From NCBI RefSeq assembly GCF_946482605.1, contig NZ_CAMLSE010000018.1, positions 1-64,000 on the forward strand: DNA of 64,000 nucleotides. The letters are read 5' to 3'. The stretch comes from an uncultured Dyadobacter sp. (GTDB taxonomy: Bacteria; Bacteroidota; Bacteroidia; Cytophagales; Spirosomataceae). The notes under the pieces were generated by a model. That model did no database searches. It was not told the DNA's origin and saw only the letters and a program-made list of their open reading frames with translations. A program made the translations under genes and the position numbers. Shown in pieces: positions 33,826 to 42,332 of this stretch (the stretch's first letter is position 1; each line of letters opens with the position of its first letter).

Positions 33826-34761
33826 TTAATCTTCCCAAACCGCGTAACCAAATCCCGCCGCACCGAAGCCATTACCATTGTAGAGCAGGTAACGTTTGCC
33901 ATTGTGCTGATAGAAATTGGCGTAATCGATCATTTCGTAGTCGAAATCTTCCGGATTGTCGGATTTCGCAATGCCTACCAAATGATCCTTGCGCTCCCAG
34001 TTTGTACCGTCGGCCGATTCCGCGTAGCCCAGGCGGTAGCTCTGGTCGCGGTCGGTGCGGTAGTCGCGGGAATGGCGGTAGGAATAGTACATTTTGTAAA
34101 TACCATCTTCCTTAAATACGCTCGGGCGGCCTACTGCATGCAGGAAATCGTCAAAATCCAATGTAGGAATGTCGCTGATTTCCCAGCGGATACCATCTTT
34201 CGAGGTAGCGGACTGGGCGCGGTAGTAAGGCTCGGGATAGCCGTGGATGACCTCGCATTTATGGCCCGAAATGTACCACATCCGCCAGGTGCCATCGTCG
34301 TCGATCAGTACTGAAGGCTGAGCGGCCCAGAGCGGATTCTCGATGCTGCGGTCCATAATAGGACCTCTGAACATCTTTTTGAACGTCAAACCGCCGTCGT
34401 GGCTCACAGAAAGGCCCATTGAAAGCCGGTAGGAGTTCCAGGTGCGGTTCCAGCCGGTGTAATAGAGCCAGATATCCCCGTTCGGGCGGTCCACAAACCA
34501 TGCGGGCATGGCGCCGGTTTCGTCATACTCACCCGGGCCTCCAAGTTCGAGCACAGGGCTGTCATGTACATAAAGGATCTTTTTGGGATCATCGTAATCC
34601 ACGTCGATAAATGTCGGCCGTGATTGTGTGCTGGAATCCCGTGTCGAGAAATAGATCCTCAGAAAATCTTTGTGTTTATAGGCAAATGGCACCTGCGCAT
34701 GGCTCTGGCTATGCGCCAGACTGCCGTCAGGTTTATAAATAACTCCTTTTTTAACCCACAT
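33826..34761 (-). CDS. Five-bladed beta-propeller protein, GH43/GH32-like fold
   Basis: The 311-residue protein has repeated propeller blades with aromatic-Asp motifs: FIDVDYDDPKKILYVH, GDIWLYYTGWNRTW, GTWRMWYISGH, GIYKMYYSYRHSRDY and GYAESADGTNW. This is the fold shared by GH43/62 and GH32/68 glycoside hydrolases and by sialidase-like proteins. There is no signal peptide, so it is cytosolic or acts on nucleotide- or lipid-linked sugars. I cannot identify the three catalytic acids with confidence. Placed between a methyltransferase and a dioxygenase in a glycan operon, it may be a sugar-processing or sugar-binding protein. Confidence 0.8.
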   Translation of the reverse strand: MWVKKGVIYKPDGSLAHSQSHAQVPFAYKHKDFLRIYFSTRDSSTQSRPTFIDVDYDDPKKILYVHDSPVLELGGPGEYDETGAMPAWFVDRPNGDIWLYYTGWNRTWNSYRLSMGLSVSHDGGLTFKKMFRGPIMDRSIENPLWAAQPSVLIDDDGTWRMWYISGHKCEVIHGYPEPYYRAQSATSKDGIRWEISDIPTLDFDDFLHAVGRPSVFKEDGIYKMYYSYRHSRDYRTDRDQSYRLGYAESADGTNWERKDHLVGIAKSDNPEDFDYEMIDYANFYQHNGKRYLLYNGNGFGAAGFGYAVWED

Positions 34762-34800
34762 TGGAATCGCTGAATTTTGGTATTGAAAAATGGCGTAAGC

Positions 34801-35682
34801 TTAGTCGACTGCTTTTTCAGCACGAATGCGCCAGTTATCAACGAAATCTTTGCCCGGGATCGGCAGATCGATATCCACCTCCGGAGCCTTGGCGGTCACG
34901 CGGTACTCCATGACGTAAAACGCATTGCCGAACACATAATGCAGCTTGAAGTTCTCGATATTGGCCGGAACATCTTCCAGCGGCACTTCGGCACGGAACA
35001 ATGGATTCGCTTTCAGTAATGTAGCGTAAGTAGGGGTATTCCGAAGCCAGGGCGCCACGCTTTCGTCTCCTACCACTACTTTCCCACCGGGCTTCACGAC
35101 GCGGGTCAGCTCCTCAAACGCTTTTTTGCGCTCGGAGAAGGTATTAATGCCACCGAAATGGAACACGGCGTCGAAAGTATCATCGGGGAAAGGCAGGTAG
35201 GAACCGTTGCCCAGAAAGTAATGCACGTTCAAATCATCGGTAACGAGCTTTTCCTGCGCCAGTTTCAGCATGTTAGGGGAAAGATCGGACAATACCGCAG
35301 TTCCGCCAGGCCTTACTTTGTCGAGAATCAATGCGGAATCTTTGCCGGTTCCTGCACCTACTTCGAGAGCGCTCATGCCGGGTTTCAGCTCCATCAGATC
35401 AATAAAAAAGCGGCGTGTTGCTGCTTCGTCGGAATGGTTCAGGGTTTCGAAAACCCAGGAAACACCCTTGTCGTAGCGAAGGAAAGCCTGGTCGTACAAA
35501 TATTGCTCGCGGGCGTCTTCCGGTAATAATTCTTTGGGATATAGCATGTTAACAATGCCTGTGTCACCCACTTCGTAGATGGTACCATCTTCGCTTTTAA
35601 GTGATTTGCCGTCTTCGGCTATTGTTAAAGGGGTTCCTGTGCGTGGACAAACCAATGATTCTAAAAACTCCTGTTGATTCAT
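34801..35682 (-). CDS. Class I SAM methyltransferase with N-terminal Trm112-like domain
   Basis: The 293-residue protein starts MNQQEFLESLVCPRTGTPLT, a short Trm112-like zinc-ribbon domain, and continues with a class I methyltransferase: ALEVGAGTGKDSALILDKV is the SAM-binding loop around residue 104, FDAVFHFGGINTFSERKKAF and LTRVVKPGGKVVVGDES follow. The fold matches UbiE/Methyltransf_11 enzymes. As the first gene of the operon with GT2, oxygenase and propeller genes, it may methylate a glycan or lipid carrier; this is inference. It has an exact -7 box 31 bases before the ATG. Confidence 0.88.
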   Translation of the reverse strand: MNQQEFLESLVCPRTGTPLTIAEDGKSLKSEDGTIYEVGDTGIVNMLYPKELLPEDAREQYLYDQAFLRYDKGVSWVFETLNHSDEAATRRFFIDLMELKPGMSALEVGAGTGKDSALILDKVRPGGTAVLSDLSPNMLKLAQEKLVTDDLNVHYFLGNGSYLPFPDDTFDAVFHFGGINTFSERKKAFEELTRVVKPGGKVVVGDESVAPWLRNTPTYATLLKANPLFRAEVPLEDVPANIENFKLHYVFGNAFYVMEYRVTAKAPEVDIDLPIPGKDFVDNWRIRAEKAVD

Positions 35683-35712
35683 TTTTGCGTGTCTGATTGA
35701 TTCATATCTGGT

Positions 35713-35720
35713 CAAAATTA
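35713..35720 (-). promoter_or_regulatory. -7 box of the decoration operon promoter
   Basis: TAATTTTG on the minus strand matches TAnnTTTG exactly. A TTG lies 23 bases upstream, slightly long. The ATG of the methyltransferase gene follows 31 bases downstream. Confidence 0.6.
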
Positions 35721-35790
35721 CCTTTTTTCTTTGGAACACCAGCCAATGCACGGCGGCTTCTTAGCAAATGGGCAATGTGTTTCTCTTGCA

Positions 35791-35804
35791 TGGTAACGTT
35801 ACCA
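35791..35804. promoter_or_regulatory. Perfect 14-bp palindrome, probable operator
   Basis: TGGTAACGTTACCA is a perfect 14-bp palindrome with a central CG, the shape of LacI/GalR-family operators. It covers the place where the -33 region of the amidohydrolase promoter should be, in the divergent gap with the decoration operon. No LacI-type gene is nearby. Confidence 0.6.
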
Positions 35805-35821
35805 GGCCATTTTTTTATTAT

Positions 35822-35829
35822 TACCTTTG
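35822..35829 (+). promoter_or_regulatory. -7 box of the M20 amidohydrolase promoter
   Basis: TACCTTTG fits TAnnTTTG, 47 bases before the ATG. No TTG -33 box is seen; the operator-like palindrome lies at that position. Confidence 0.6.
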
Positions 35830-35876
35830 AATGTTTTGTAAAGACAAAGCATAGTACTCAATATCCCAGTTGCATT

Positions 35877-37070
35877 ATGTCCCAGCTTCAGGAAAAAATC
35901 AAAGCGCTTGCCAAGGATCAGTCGGAAGACATTATTGCCCACCGCCACCATCTGCACAGTAATCCCGAGTTGTCATTTGAAGAGTTCAAAACCGCCAAAT
36001 ACGTTGCATCGGAGCTGACGGCCATGGGCCTCCAACCCGAAGAAGGCATTGCCGGAACAGGCGTGGTCGCGATCATCGAAGGACGCAATCCCGGTAAGAA
36101 AATTGTTGGGCTTCGTGCCGATATGGACGCATTACCGATCCTCGAAGCCAACGACGTTCCCTATAAATCCACTATTCCGGGAGTCATGCATGCGTGCGGG
36201 CACGATGTACACACGTCGTCGCTCCTGGGTACGGCGCGTATCCTGCACGCATTGCGCGAGGAGTTTGAGGGGACCATCAAATTGGTATTCCAACCGGCTG
36301 AGGAAAAAGCGCCCGGTGGTGCATCATTGATGATCAAGGAAGGCGTTCTGGAAAACCCAAGACCTGCCAGCATGGTGGGCCAGCACGTGGCGCCTAATAT
36401 TCCGGTGGGTAAAATCGGTTTTCGCGAAGGCATGTACATGGCCAGCACCGATGAATTGTATTTGACCGTAAAAGGCAAAGGTGGGCACGCAGCGGCTCCG
36501 CACCAACTGGTGGATCCGGTTTTAATGGCATCACACATCATCGTGGCATTACAGCAGATCATCAGCCGCAACCGTAACCCGGCAAACCCATCCGTGTTGT
36601 CGTTCGGACGCTTCATTGCCGACGGCGTTACCAATGTGATACCGAATGAGGTGACAATTCAGGGAACCTGGCGTTGTATGGATGAGGAATGGCGTGAGGA
36701 TGGCCTGCGCAGAATGAAGAAAATGGCAGAAAATATCGCCGAAGCAATGGGCGGAAGCTGTGAGTTTGAAATTGTCAAAGGCTATCCTTACCTGAAAAAC
36801 CACCCGGAACTTACCCGCCGAGTAAGAACGGCTGCTGTGGGTTATATGGGTGCGGAGAATGTGATTGACCTCGATTTGTGGATGGCGGGAGAAGACTTCG
36901 CATTCTACTCACAGGTGGTCGATTCCTGTTTCTATCGCCTCGGAACGCGCAATGAGGCACGCGGCATTATTTCCGGCGTGCACACACCTACATTCGATAT
37001 CGACGAAAGCGCACTCGAAATATCGACCGGCCTTATGAGTTGGCTGGCAATTTCTGAGCTGAATGCTTAG
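35877..37070 (+). CDS. M20-family amidohydrolase (N-acyl amino acid hydrolase type)
   Basis: The 397-residue protein is a dinuclear zinc hydrolase: HRHHLHSNPELSFEE near 20, ADMDALPI near 80, HACGHDVHTSSLLGTARIL near 103, and QPAEEKAPGGASLMI near 140. Enzymes like this split N-acyl amino acids, hippurate or IAA conjugates. The ATG at MSQLQEKIKAL was chosen because the upstream sequence is not protein-like and the promoter box lies after it. The 3' end overlaps the converging polyprenol-phosphate transferase gene by 38 bases. Confidence 0.93.
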   Translation: MSQLQEKIKALAKDQSEDIIAHRHHLHSNPELSFEEFKTAKYVASELTAMGLQPEEGIAGTGVVAIIEGRNPGKKIVGLRADMDALPILEANDVPYKSTIPGVMHACGHDVHTSSLLGTARILHALREEFEGTIKLVFQPAEEKAPGGASLMIKEGVLENPRPASMVGQHVAPNIPVGKIGFREGMYMASTDELYLTVKGKGGHAAAPHQLVDPVLMASHIIVALQQIISRNRNPANPSVLSFGRFIADGVTNVIPNEVTIQGTWRCMDEEWREDGLRRMKKMAENIAEAMGGSCEFEIVKGYPYLKNHPELTRRVRTAAVGYMGAENVIDLDLWMAGEDFAFYSQVVDSCFYRLGTRNEARGIISGVHTPTFDIDESALEISTGLMSWLAISELNA

Positions 37071-37797
37071 GAATATACCTTTTGAAATAACTATTGATTT
37101 TTAAAGTGATCACACCAAAGATGGCTTCCTTGAAAATGCCTTTTGACATTTTTGAGGCGCCTTTGGTGCGGTCGGTGAAGATGATGGGCACTTCGGTGAT
37201 GCTGAAACCATATTTCCAGGAGTTGAACTTCATTTCGATCTGGAACGCATAACCGATAAAACGGATATTGTCCAGACTGATCGTATTCAACACTTTGGCG
37301 GTGTAGCAAATGAAGCCGGCAGTAGGGTCCATAATCGGCATTCCTGTGATCATACGGACGTAATATCCCGCAAAGTAGGACATCAGGACGCGGTTGATCG
37401 GCCAATTGACCACGTTTACCCCGGTAATGTACCTCGACCCGACAGCTACGTCGTGTCCTTCGTTGGCGCAGGCATTGTAGAGCCGAATCAGGTCCTCCGG
37501 CGGATGTGAAAAATCCGCATCCATTTCAAAAATATAGTTGTAGCCTTTTTCAAGCGCCCATTTGAAACCATGGATATACGCGGTGCCGAGTCCCAATTTT
37601 CCTTTCCGTTCGACGAGGTGAAGGGAGCCCTCAAATTCTCTCATTAATTCTTTGACAACCGCTGCGGTGCCGTCCGGAGATCCGTCGTCTATAATCAACA
37701 GGTCAAACGGATGTTTCAGGCTAAAAACTTTCCGGATGATGGCTTCAACATTTTCAATTTCGTTGTAGGTGGGGATAACTACAATACAATCGTTCAC
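37033..37797 (-). CDS. Polyprenol-phosphate sugar transferase (Dpm1-like)
   Basis: A 254-residue GT2 enzyme: IVVIPTYNEIENVEAII near 5, LLIIDDGSPDGTAAVV near 34, EMDADFSHPPEDL (the metal site) near 92, and GSRYITGVNVVNWPINR. This is the Dpm1/polyprenol monophosphomannose synthase type, which transfers a sugar from a nucleotide donor to polyprenyl phosphate at the membrane. The start is a GTG. The C-terminus is short with no extra membrane helices, as in single-domain forms. Its 3' end overlaps the amidohydrolase gene. Confidence 0.92.
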   Translation of the reverse strand: MNDCIVVIPTYNEIENVEAIIRKVFSLKHPFDLLIIDDGSPDGTAAVVKELMREFEGSLHLVERKGKLGLGTAYIHGFKWALEKGYNYIFEMDADFSHPPEDLIRLYNACANEGHDVAVGSRYITGVNVVNWPINRVLMSYFAGYYVRMITGMPIMDPTAGFICYTAKVLNTISLDNIRFIGYAFQIEMKFNSWKYGFSITEVPIIFTDRTKGASKMSKGIFKEAIFGVITLKINSYFKRYIPKHSAQKLPANS

Positions 37798-37851
37798 AGG
37801 AATTGTCTGGTTTTAAAGTTAAATGTGTAGTATAGAGGGCAATACAGATTT

Positions 37852-38226
37852 TCAGAGCTTAATATTATTATTTTTCTCCCGAACCTCAATCTTCTTGTTC
37901 ACTTTTTCATAAATACGCGTCATCAGCTCCGGGCGTGTCATATAGTACGAATAACTCTCCCGATAGGCCACTGTATCCACCTTCTGGGTCTTCCAGATAT
38001 CGCTCTTCAGTCTGTTAAAAATCATGAGGGACGAATCCAGCGATTTCAATTGCAGCCGGTTGACCCGCGACTCTGCCAAATGGATGTCCGTCAGAATGGA
38101 AGCCATTTTTTCCTCGGATAACGTTCCTTTCGGGGGCTTTTCGTCCTCTGAGCAGGCCGAGAGGACCGTCATTAATAGCGCAAGAAGGGTTACTCCGGTT
38201 TTGAATTTTGTCGTCGGACGCAGCAT
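37852..38226 (-). CDS. DUF4296 lipoprotein
   Basis: The 124-residue protein starts MLRPTTKFKTGVTLLALLMT with a lipobox LSAC, then a helical region containing MASILTDIHLAESRVN and later FNRLKSDIWKTQKVDTVAYRESYSYYMTRPELMTRIYEKV, the DUF4296 pattern of Bacteroidota lipoproteins. Function is unknown. The first ATG matching the signal peptide was used; a longer upstream frame lacks a signal. It diverges from the DUF58 gene, with 68 bases between starts. Confidence 0.8.
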   Translation of the reverse strand: MLRPTTKFKTGVTLLALLMTVLSACSEDEKPPKGTLSEEKMASILTDIHLAESRVNRLQLKSLDSSLMIFNRLKSDIWKTQKVDTVAYRESYSYYMTRPELMTRIYEKVNKKIEVREKNNNIKL

Positions 38227-38240
38227 ACTTTCAAAATACC

Positions 38241-38248
38241 TATCTTTG
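38241..38248 (+). promoter_or_regulatory. -7 box of the Bat operon promoter
   Basis: TATCTTTG matches TAnnTTTG and lies 46 bases before the DUF58 ATG, in the divergent gap with the DUF4296 gene. No TTG at the usual spacing is seen. Confidence 0.5.
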
Positions 38249-38294
38249 TTTAGGTACACCATTGGACAAAGGTGGTAATTTTTTTGCAAAAGAT

Positions 38295-39191
38295 ATGTTT
38301 GAGCAGTTTCTGGGAAAGTTGAGGAAGTATGAGATCCGGATGCGGAAAGCTGTAACCAGCGAGCGCCATGGTAATTTTCATTCCGTCTTCAAAGGTTCCG
38401 GTCTGGAGTTCGACGACCTGCGGTTGTACCAGTACGGCGACGACGTCAGGGCCATTGATTGGAACACTTCCGCGAAGGGGCACGGCACATTTGTAAAGAT
38501 CTTCAAGGAAGATAAAGAACAGACGGCGTTTTTTATGCTGGATGTCAGTGCATCTCAGCAGGTGGGTGAGGTCAAAAGGCTGAAAATCGACATTGCGAAA
38601 GAGATCTGCGGTGTGTTGACACTTTCGGCGATCCAGGAAGCGTCCCGGGTCGGGTTGCTCTGCTTTTCCGACCGGAACGAACGCTATATCCGTCCATCCG
38701 ACGGGATGAAACATGGCTACGGCCTGATATCTGAACTGTATAAGCTCGTTCCGGAATCTACGAAAACCAACATAGCCGAAGCCATTCTGGTCGCACTCAA
38801 TGTCCTCCGCCGCAGAAGCCTTATTTTTTTAATATCAGATTTCATTGACAATAACTATCAGCATAATCTGAAAGCGCTGGCCCGGAAGCACGATCTGATC
38901 GTGATCCATTTGTACGATTCACGGGAGGTTAATTTGCCGGGATTAGGCATTATTCCACTTTATGATGCGGAAAAAAAGAGCACAGTGTGGGTCAATACGT
39001 CTTCCAGACAATATCGCCAGGAAATGGCCAGCCGTTTTGGCAAACGGAGTTCTGAACTTCAGAGATTGTGTCACCAGAACCGGGCAGACTACATTTCCAT
39101 CAACACACAAGAGGATTATGTTCCTGCATTGATCCATTTGTTCAAGGTCAGGCGTTATACCAAAAGCACAGCTGCGTCGTCAAATGGGTAG
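38295..39191 (+). CDS. DUF58 protein of a Bat-type operon
   Basis: The 298-residue protein carries the DUF58 signature: VFKGSGLEFDDLRLYQYGDD and RAIDWNTSAKGHGTFVK, followed by a von Willebrand-like region with TAFFMLDVSASQ. DUF58 proteins accompany MoxR AAA+ ATPases and VWA proteins in the Bacteroides aerotolerance (Bat) operons. No moxR gene precedes it here; a DUF4296 lipoprotein gene diverges. The next gene begins 8 bases before this one ends. Confidence 0.9.
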   Translation: MFEQFLGKLRKYEIRMRKAVTSERHGNFHSVFKGSGLEFDDLRLYQYGDDVRAIDWNTSAKGHGTFVKIFKEDKEQTAFFMLDVSASQQVGEVKRLKIDIAKEICGVLTLSAIQEASRVGLLCFSDRNERYIRPSDGMKHGYGLISELYKLVPESTKTNIAEAILVALNVLRRRSLIFLISDFIDNNYQHNLKALARKHDLIVIHLYDSREVNLPGLGIIPLYDAEKKSTVWVNTSSRQYRQEMASRFGKRSSELQRLCHQNRADYISINTQEDYVPALIHLFKVRRYTKSTAASSNG

Positions 39192-40107
39192 AATGGTTTT
39201 TCAAAGGCGGATGGTTTGGTGCGTTTTGCTGGCTGCTATGAGTAGTGTAAGCAGTGCCGCGGCGCAGGCTCTCCGGCCGAAGGGCATTTTTCTCACAGAT
39301 AGCATTGAAGTCGGAAAGGCGGTGTATTTTTCGCTGAGCGTCCGTCATAGTCCCGATTCCGAGATTTTCTTTCCCGACAGCACCTTCAATTTTGCACCGT
39401 TTGAATTGATCTCCAAGCGGAGTTTTATATCCAGCACCGACAGCCGCGGCAGTTTGGACAGTGCTGTTTACCATTTGATATCTTTCGATGTTTCACGCGT
39501 TCAGCGACTTCGATTGCCGGTCTATGTCTTTCAAAAAAAGGATTGCACGGCGGTTTTTGCGCCAGCGGACTCGGTTTTGTTGATCCGGAGTAATCGTATT
39601 GATCTTGGGAAGAAGCCGGTGTTGCAAGAAGAGACGGACCTGGTTCCGTTGAGCAGCGAGTTCAACTTCTCGGTGCTGATCGGCTCGATCGCATTGATCA
39701 TCGGTGTGGTCGGAAGTATCTACTGGGTTTTTGGGCAGGACATTTATAAGCAATGGCAGCTGCTGAAACTGCAACGGAGGCATCTGGAATATCTGCGGTC
39801 CTTCAATCGACTGATGCGCAACGCCCGCGACAAAAATGATATTAAAGACGCCGAGAAAGCGATCATTATTTGGAAAAATTACCTCGAAAGGTTGGAAAAG
39901 AAGCCATTTGCAACCTATACCACCCGTGAAGTTATGGACAACATGCCCGATGATGAGCTGGCCGAGGCATTGAAGAATATGGATAGCATCGTGTACGGCC
40001 AGAGCCGATCGGGAAATATGGACGTACACCTGGAAGTACTCAAAACAGGAGCGACCAGGTTGTACAGGAGCAAAAGGAAGTTTGTACTCGACAGCCCTGT
40101 TGCTTAA
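39184..40107 (+). CDS. Bat-operon membrane protein, uncharacterised (307 aa)
   Basis: The protein has a signal sequence (WCVLLAAMSSVSSAAAQA), a periplasmic beta-rich region of about 140 residues (VGKAVYFSLSVRHSPDS, FAPFELISKRSFISSTDS), a membrane helix near residues 155-180 (FSVLIGSIALIIGVVGSIYW) and a cytosolic helical tail (DAEKAIIIWKNYLERLEKKPFATYTTREV). This two-part layout resembles proteins found between DUF58 and VWA genes in Bat operons, sometimes called BatD-like. It overlaps the DUF58 gene by 8 bases and is followed 11 bases later by the VWA gene. Confidence 0.78.
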   Translation: MGRMVFQRRMVWCVLLAAMSSVSSAAAQALRPKGIFLTDSIEVGKAVYFSLSVRHSPDSEIFFPDSTFNFAPFELISKRSFISSTDSRGSLDSAVYHLISFDVSRVQRLRLPVYVFQKKDCTAVFAPADSVLLIRSNRIDLGKKPVLQEETDLVPLSSEFNFSVLIGSIALIIGVVGSIYWVFGQDIYKQWQLLKLQRRHLEYLRSFNRLMRNARDKNDIKDAEKAIIIWKNYLERLEKKPFATYTTREVMDNMPDDELAEALKNMDSIVYGQSRSGNMDVHLEVLKTGATRLYRSKRKFVLDSPVA

Positions 40108-40118
40108 CCCATCGGTAT

Positions 40119-41138
40119 ATGGAAAACTGGTTTTCACTGGAATGGTTTGGGTATGGCACATTACGGTCCTATGAATGGGTGTACCCCTATTTCCTTTATC
40201 TGTTGCCGCTGGTACCTATGCTGTTTTGGCTTCGAAATGCATTGCATAGAAAGCACAAGCAGCGGTTGACGATCACTTACACATCCGTGACGGGTTTTAG
40301 AAGCTGGCTGACACTCCTGCGTTTTGTTCAACCGGCTTGCGTCGGACTTGCCATCTGCCTGATTCTCGTCGCTTTGGCCCGCCCACAAGTGGTTTCTGAG
40401 CGGAAAGACCAATATTCGGAAGGGATCGATATAATGCTGCTTCTGGATATTTCTGACTCCATGATCGAAAAGGACCTGAGCCCTAACCGGCTGGAAGCGG
40501 CCAAGCGAATGGCGAGACAGTTTATCAAAGGCCGCTTGCAGGATCGCATTGGCCTGATCGTTTTTGCCGGGGAGGCCGTTTCGCTTTGTCCGCTTACGAC
40601 TGATTATGAGTTGTTGTACGGCTTTCTGAACGAGGTCAATCCCAGCCTGATCCCGACACCCGGAACGGCGATCGGCAGTGCGCTCGCAGTGGCTGTCAAC
40701 CGGATGCGGGATACGCCGGGAGAAAGTAAGGTAGCGATCCTGATCAGCGATGGAGATAACACATCGGGTAACCTTGGGCCCACTACTTCGGCCCAGTTGG
40801 CCAATGCATTTGGCGTTAAGGTGTACACAATTTCAGTAGGAAGGCCCAAAAGCGTTTCCAGGGCAGATACCACGGCTAATGCCGGTGCGTTGATCGACGA
40901 AGGGGAGTTGCAGAATATTGCAGGGATCGGGAATGGGAAGTATTTTCGTGCTACCGACAATACGGCATTGGAAACCGTGTTTAAACAAATCGATCAATTG
41001 GAAAAGGTAAAGTCCAGGGATGTGCTGTCTCGCGACGTCAAGGATTTTTATCGGGTATACCTGTATTGGGCGGTGGTGCTGCTGCTGATCGCAATCGGGA
41101 CAAAAAGTACATTTATGGCAAATATTCTGGAAGATTGA
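40119..41138 (+). CDS. VWA-domain membrane protein (BatA/BatB-like)
   Basis: The 339-residue protein has two N-terminal helices (VYPYFLYLLPLVPMLFWL and PACVGLAICLILVALARP), a von Willebrand A domain with a MIDAS metal site DISDSM near residue 111, later TPGTAIGSALAVAV and ILISDGDNTSG, and a C-terminal helix (VYLYWAVVLLLIAIGTK). This is the Bat VWA topology. Its stop overlaps the rnhB start (TGATG), so the two are translationally coupled. No second VWA gene, BatC TPR gene or other Bat gene follows. Confidence 0.93.
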   Translation: MENWFSLEWFGYGTLRSYEWVYPYFLYLLPLVPMLFWLRNALHRKHKQRLTITYTSVTGFRSWLTLLRFVQPACVGLAICLILVALARPQVVSERKDQYSEGIDIMLLLDISDSMIEKDLSPNRLEAAKRMARQFIKGRLQDRIGLIVFAGEAVSLCPLTTDYELLYGFLNEVNPSLIPTPGTAIGSALAVAVNRMRDTPGESKVAILISDGDNTSGNLGPTTSAQLANAFGVKVYTISVGRPKSVSRADTTANAGALIDEGELQNIAGIGNGKYFRATDNTALETVFKQIDQLEKVKSRDVLSRDVKDFYRVYLYWAVVLLLIAIGTKSTFMANILED

Positions 41139-41764
41139 TGCTCAAAGCTTATTATAATTCAGACGCAGTCGAGGCAGGGCTTGACGAGGTAGGGCGGGGC
41201 TGCCTGGCAGGGCCGGTGGTCGCGGCAGCAGTTATTTTGCCGAGGGATTACAGGCATTCATTCCTTAACGATTCCAAGCAGCTCACAAAAATGCAGCGAC
41301 TGGACCTGGAAAAAGAGATCATCCGCGAATCAATTTCCTGGGCGGTAGCAGAGGTAGATAACCTGGAAATCGACAGGATCAACATCCTGAAAGCGAGCTT
41401 TCTCGCCATGCACCGTGCCGTTGACAAGCTGAGAACCCGTCCGGAGCATTTGCTGGTGGACGGAAACCGGTTTACACCGTATCCCATGATCCCCCACACC
41501 TGCATCATCAAAGGGGATGCGCATTATCTTTCTATTGCAGCAGCCTCTGTGCTGGCCAAAAATTACAGGGATGAGCTGATGACAAACTTATCCAGGCAAT
41601 TCCCGCATTACGGCTGGGAACATAATGTCGGTTATCCCACGATCCACCATCGCAAGGCCATTGGAGCACATGGCCCGTGTGCTTACCACAGGATGTCTTT
41701 CAAGTTGCTGAAAGAAGACGGTGATCAGTCTGTCGAGGAAACCGCCGATTTAGGTTTTTTGTAA
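41138..41764 (+). CDS. rnhB: Ribonuclease HII
   Basis: The 208-residue enzyme cuts RNA in RNA-DNA hybrids. It has the signature AGLDEVGRGCLAGPVVAAAV, the DSKQLT motif, and HLLVDGNRF with the acidic residues, then AAASVLAKNYRDELM. The ATG overlaps the VWA stop by one base; an earlier in-frame ATG is part of the VWA gene and is not used. The 3' end overlaps the converging DUF2480 gene by 40 bases. Confidence 0.96.
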   Translation: MLKAYYNSDAVEAGLDEVGRGCLAGPVVAAAVILPRDYRHSFLNDSKQLTKMQRLDLEKEIIRESISWAVAEVDNLEIDRINILKASFLAMHRAVDKLRTRPEHLLVDGNRFTPYPMIPHTCIIKGDAHYLSIAAASVLAKNYRDELMTNLSRQFPHYGWEHNVGYPTIHHRKAIGAHGPCAYHRMSFKLLKEDGDQSVEETADLGFL

Positions 41765-42258
41765 AGCGGAACAGTGCTGCAAGGCTCACCGAACATCAGG
41801 CTTTGCACGACGGGTTTCAAAAGTCGGCTTATTTCTACATAAGCTGAAATCGGCACGGGAACCTTGCTGCATCCTTTTACAACGACACGTTTTGCTGCGA
41901 ATTCACTGATATCCAGCTTAGAAATGGCATTTGCAAAAAGCTTGTCTTCCAGAGCATTCAGATCACCGAAAACAAATGTGTTGGCAAACGGTTCCAGCTG
42001 GACCGCAAGCAGCATGTAGGCCCATGTAGGAACAATGGCGTCTTCGGAACAGATAATGGAGATATTTTTTCCCTGGTATTGCGACCAGTCATGGGATTTA
42101 AGGAAATCACGGAAATCCTTTTCCCGCAGGATCATGCCCTGCCAAAGATTGTCTTTAATGTCGTAAATAATGCGTTCGCCGGGATGGTAAAGCTCTTCCA
42201 GGTCCAGTGAGACAATGCCGCTGGTGGCAACCCGGTTTACAATTTCGTCAGTTTCCAT
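41725..42258 (-). CDS. DUF2480 family protein
   Basis: The 177-residue protein matches the Bacteroidota DUF2480 family: IVSLDLEELYHPGERIIYDIKDNLWQG near the start, DFRDFLKSHDWSQYQGK near 48, AIVPTWAYMLLA around 74, and KRVVVKGCSKVPVPISAYVEI at the end. The function is unknown. Family proteins are small and soluble and conserved next to core genes. The tail overlaps the rnhB 3' end by 40 bases. Confidence 0.85.
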   Translation of the reverse strand: METDEIVNRVATSGIVSLDLEELYHPGERIIYDIKDNLWQGMILREKDFRDFLKSHDWSQYQGKNISIICSEDAIVPTWAYMLLAVQLEPFANTFVFGDLNALEDKLFANAISKLDISEFAAKRVVVKGCSKVPVPISAYVEISRLLKPVVQSLMFGEPCSTVPLYKKPKSAVSSTD

Positions 42259-42332
42259 TCTAAGATTTCTTTTACAAAAAGGCTAACAACAAAAAACCGG
42301 TGATTGTTTAGAAAACCTCCTAAAATCCGCGG

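Noticed and set aside
39493..40161. A 222-codon minus-strand frame opposite the Bat-operon gene
   Set aside because: Overlaps a supported operon gene entirely and has no recognisable domain.
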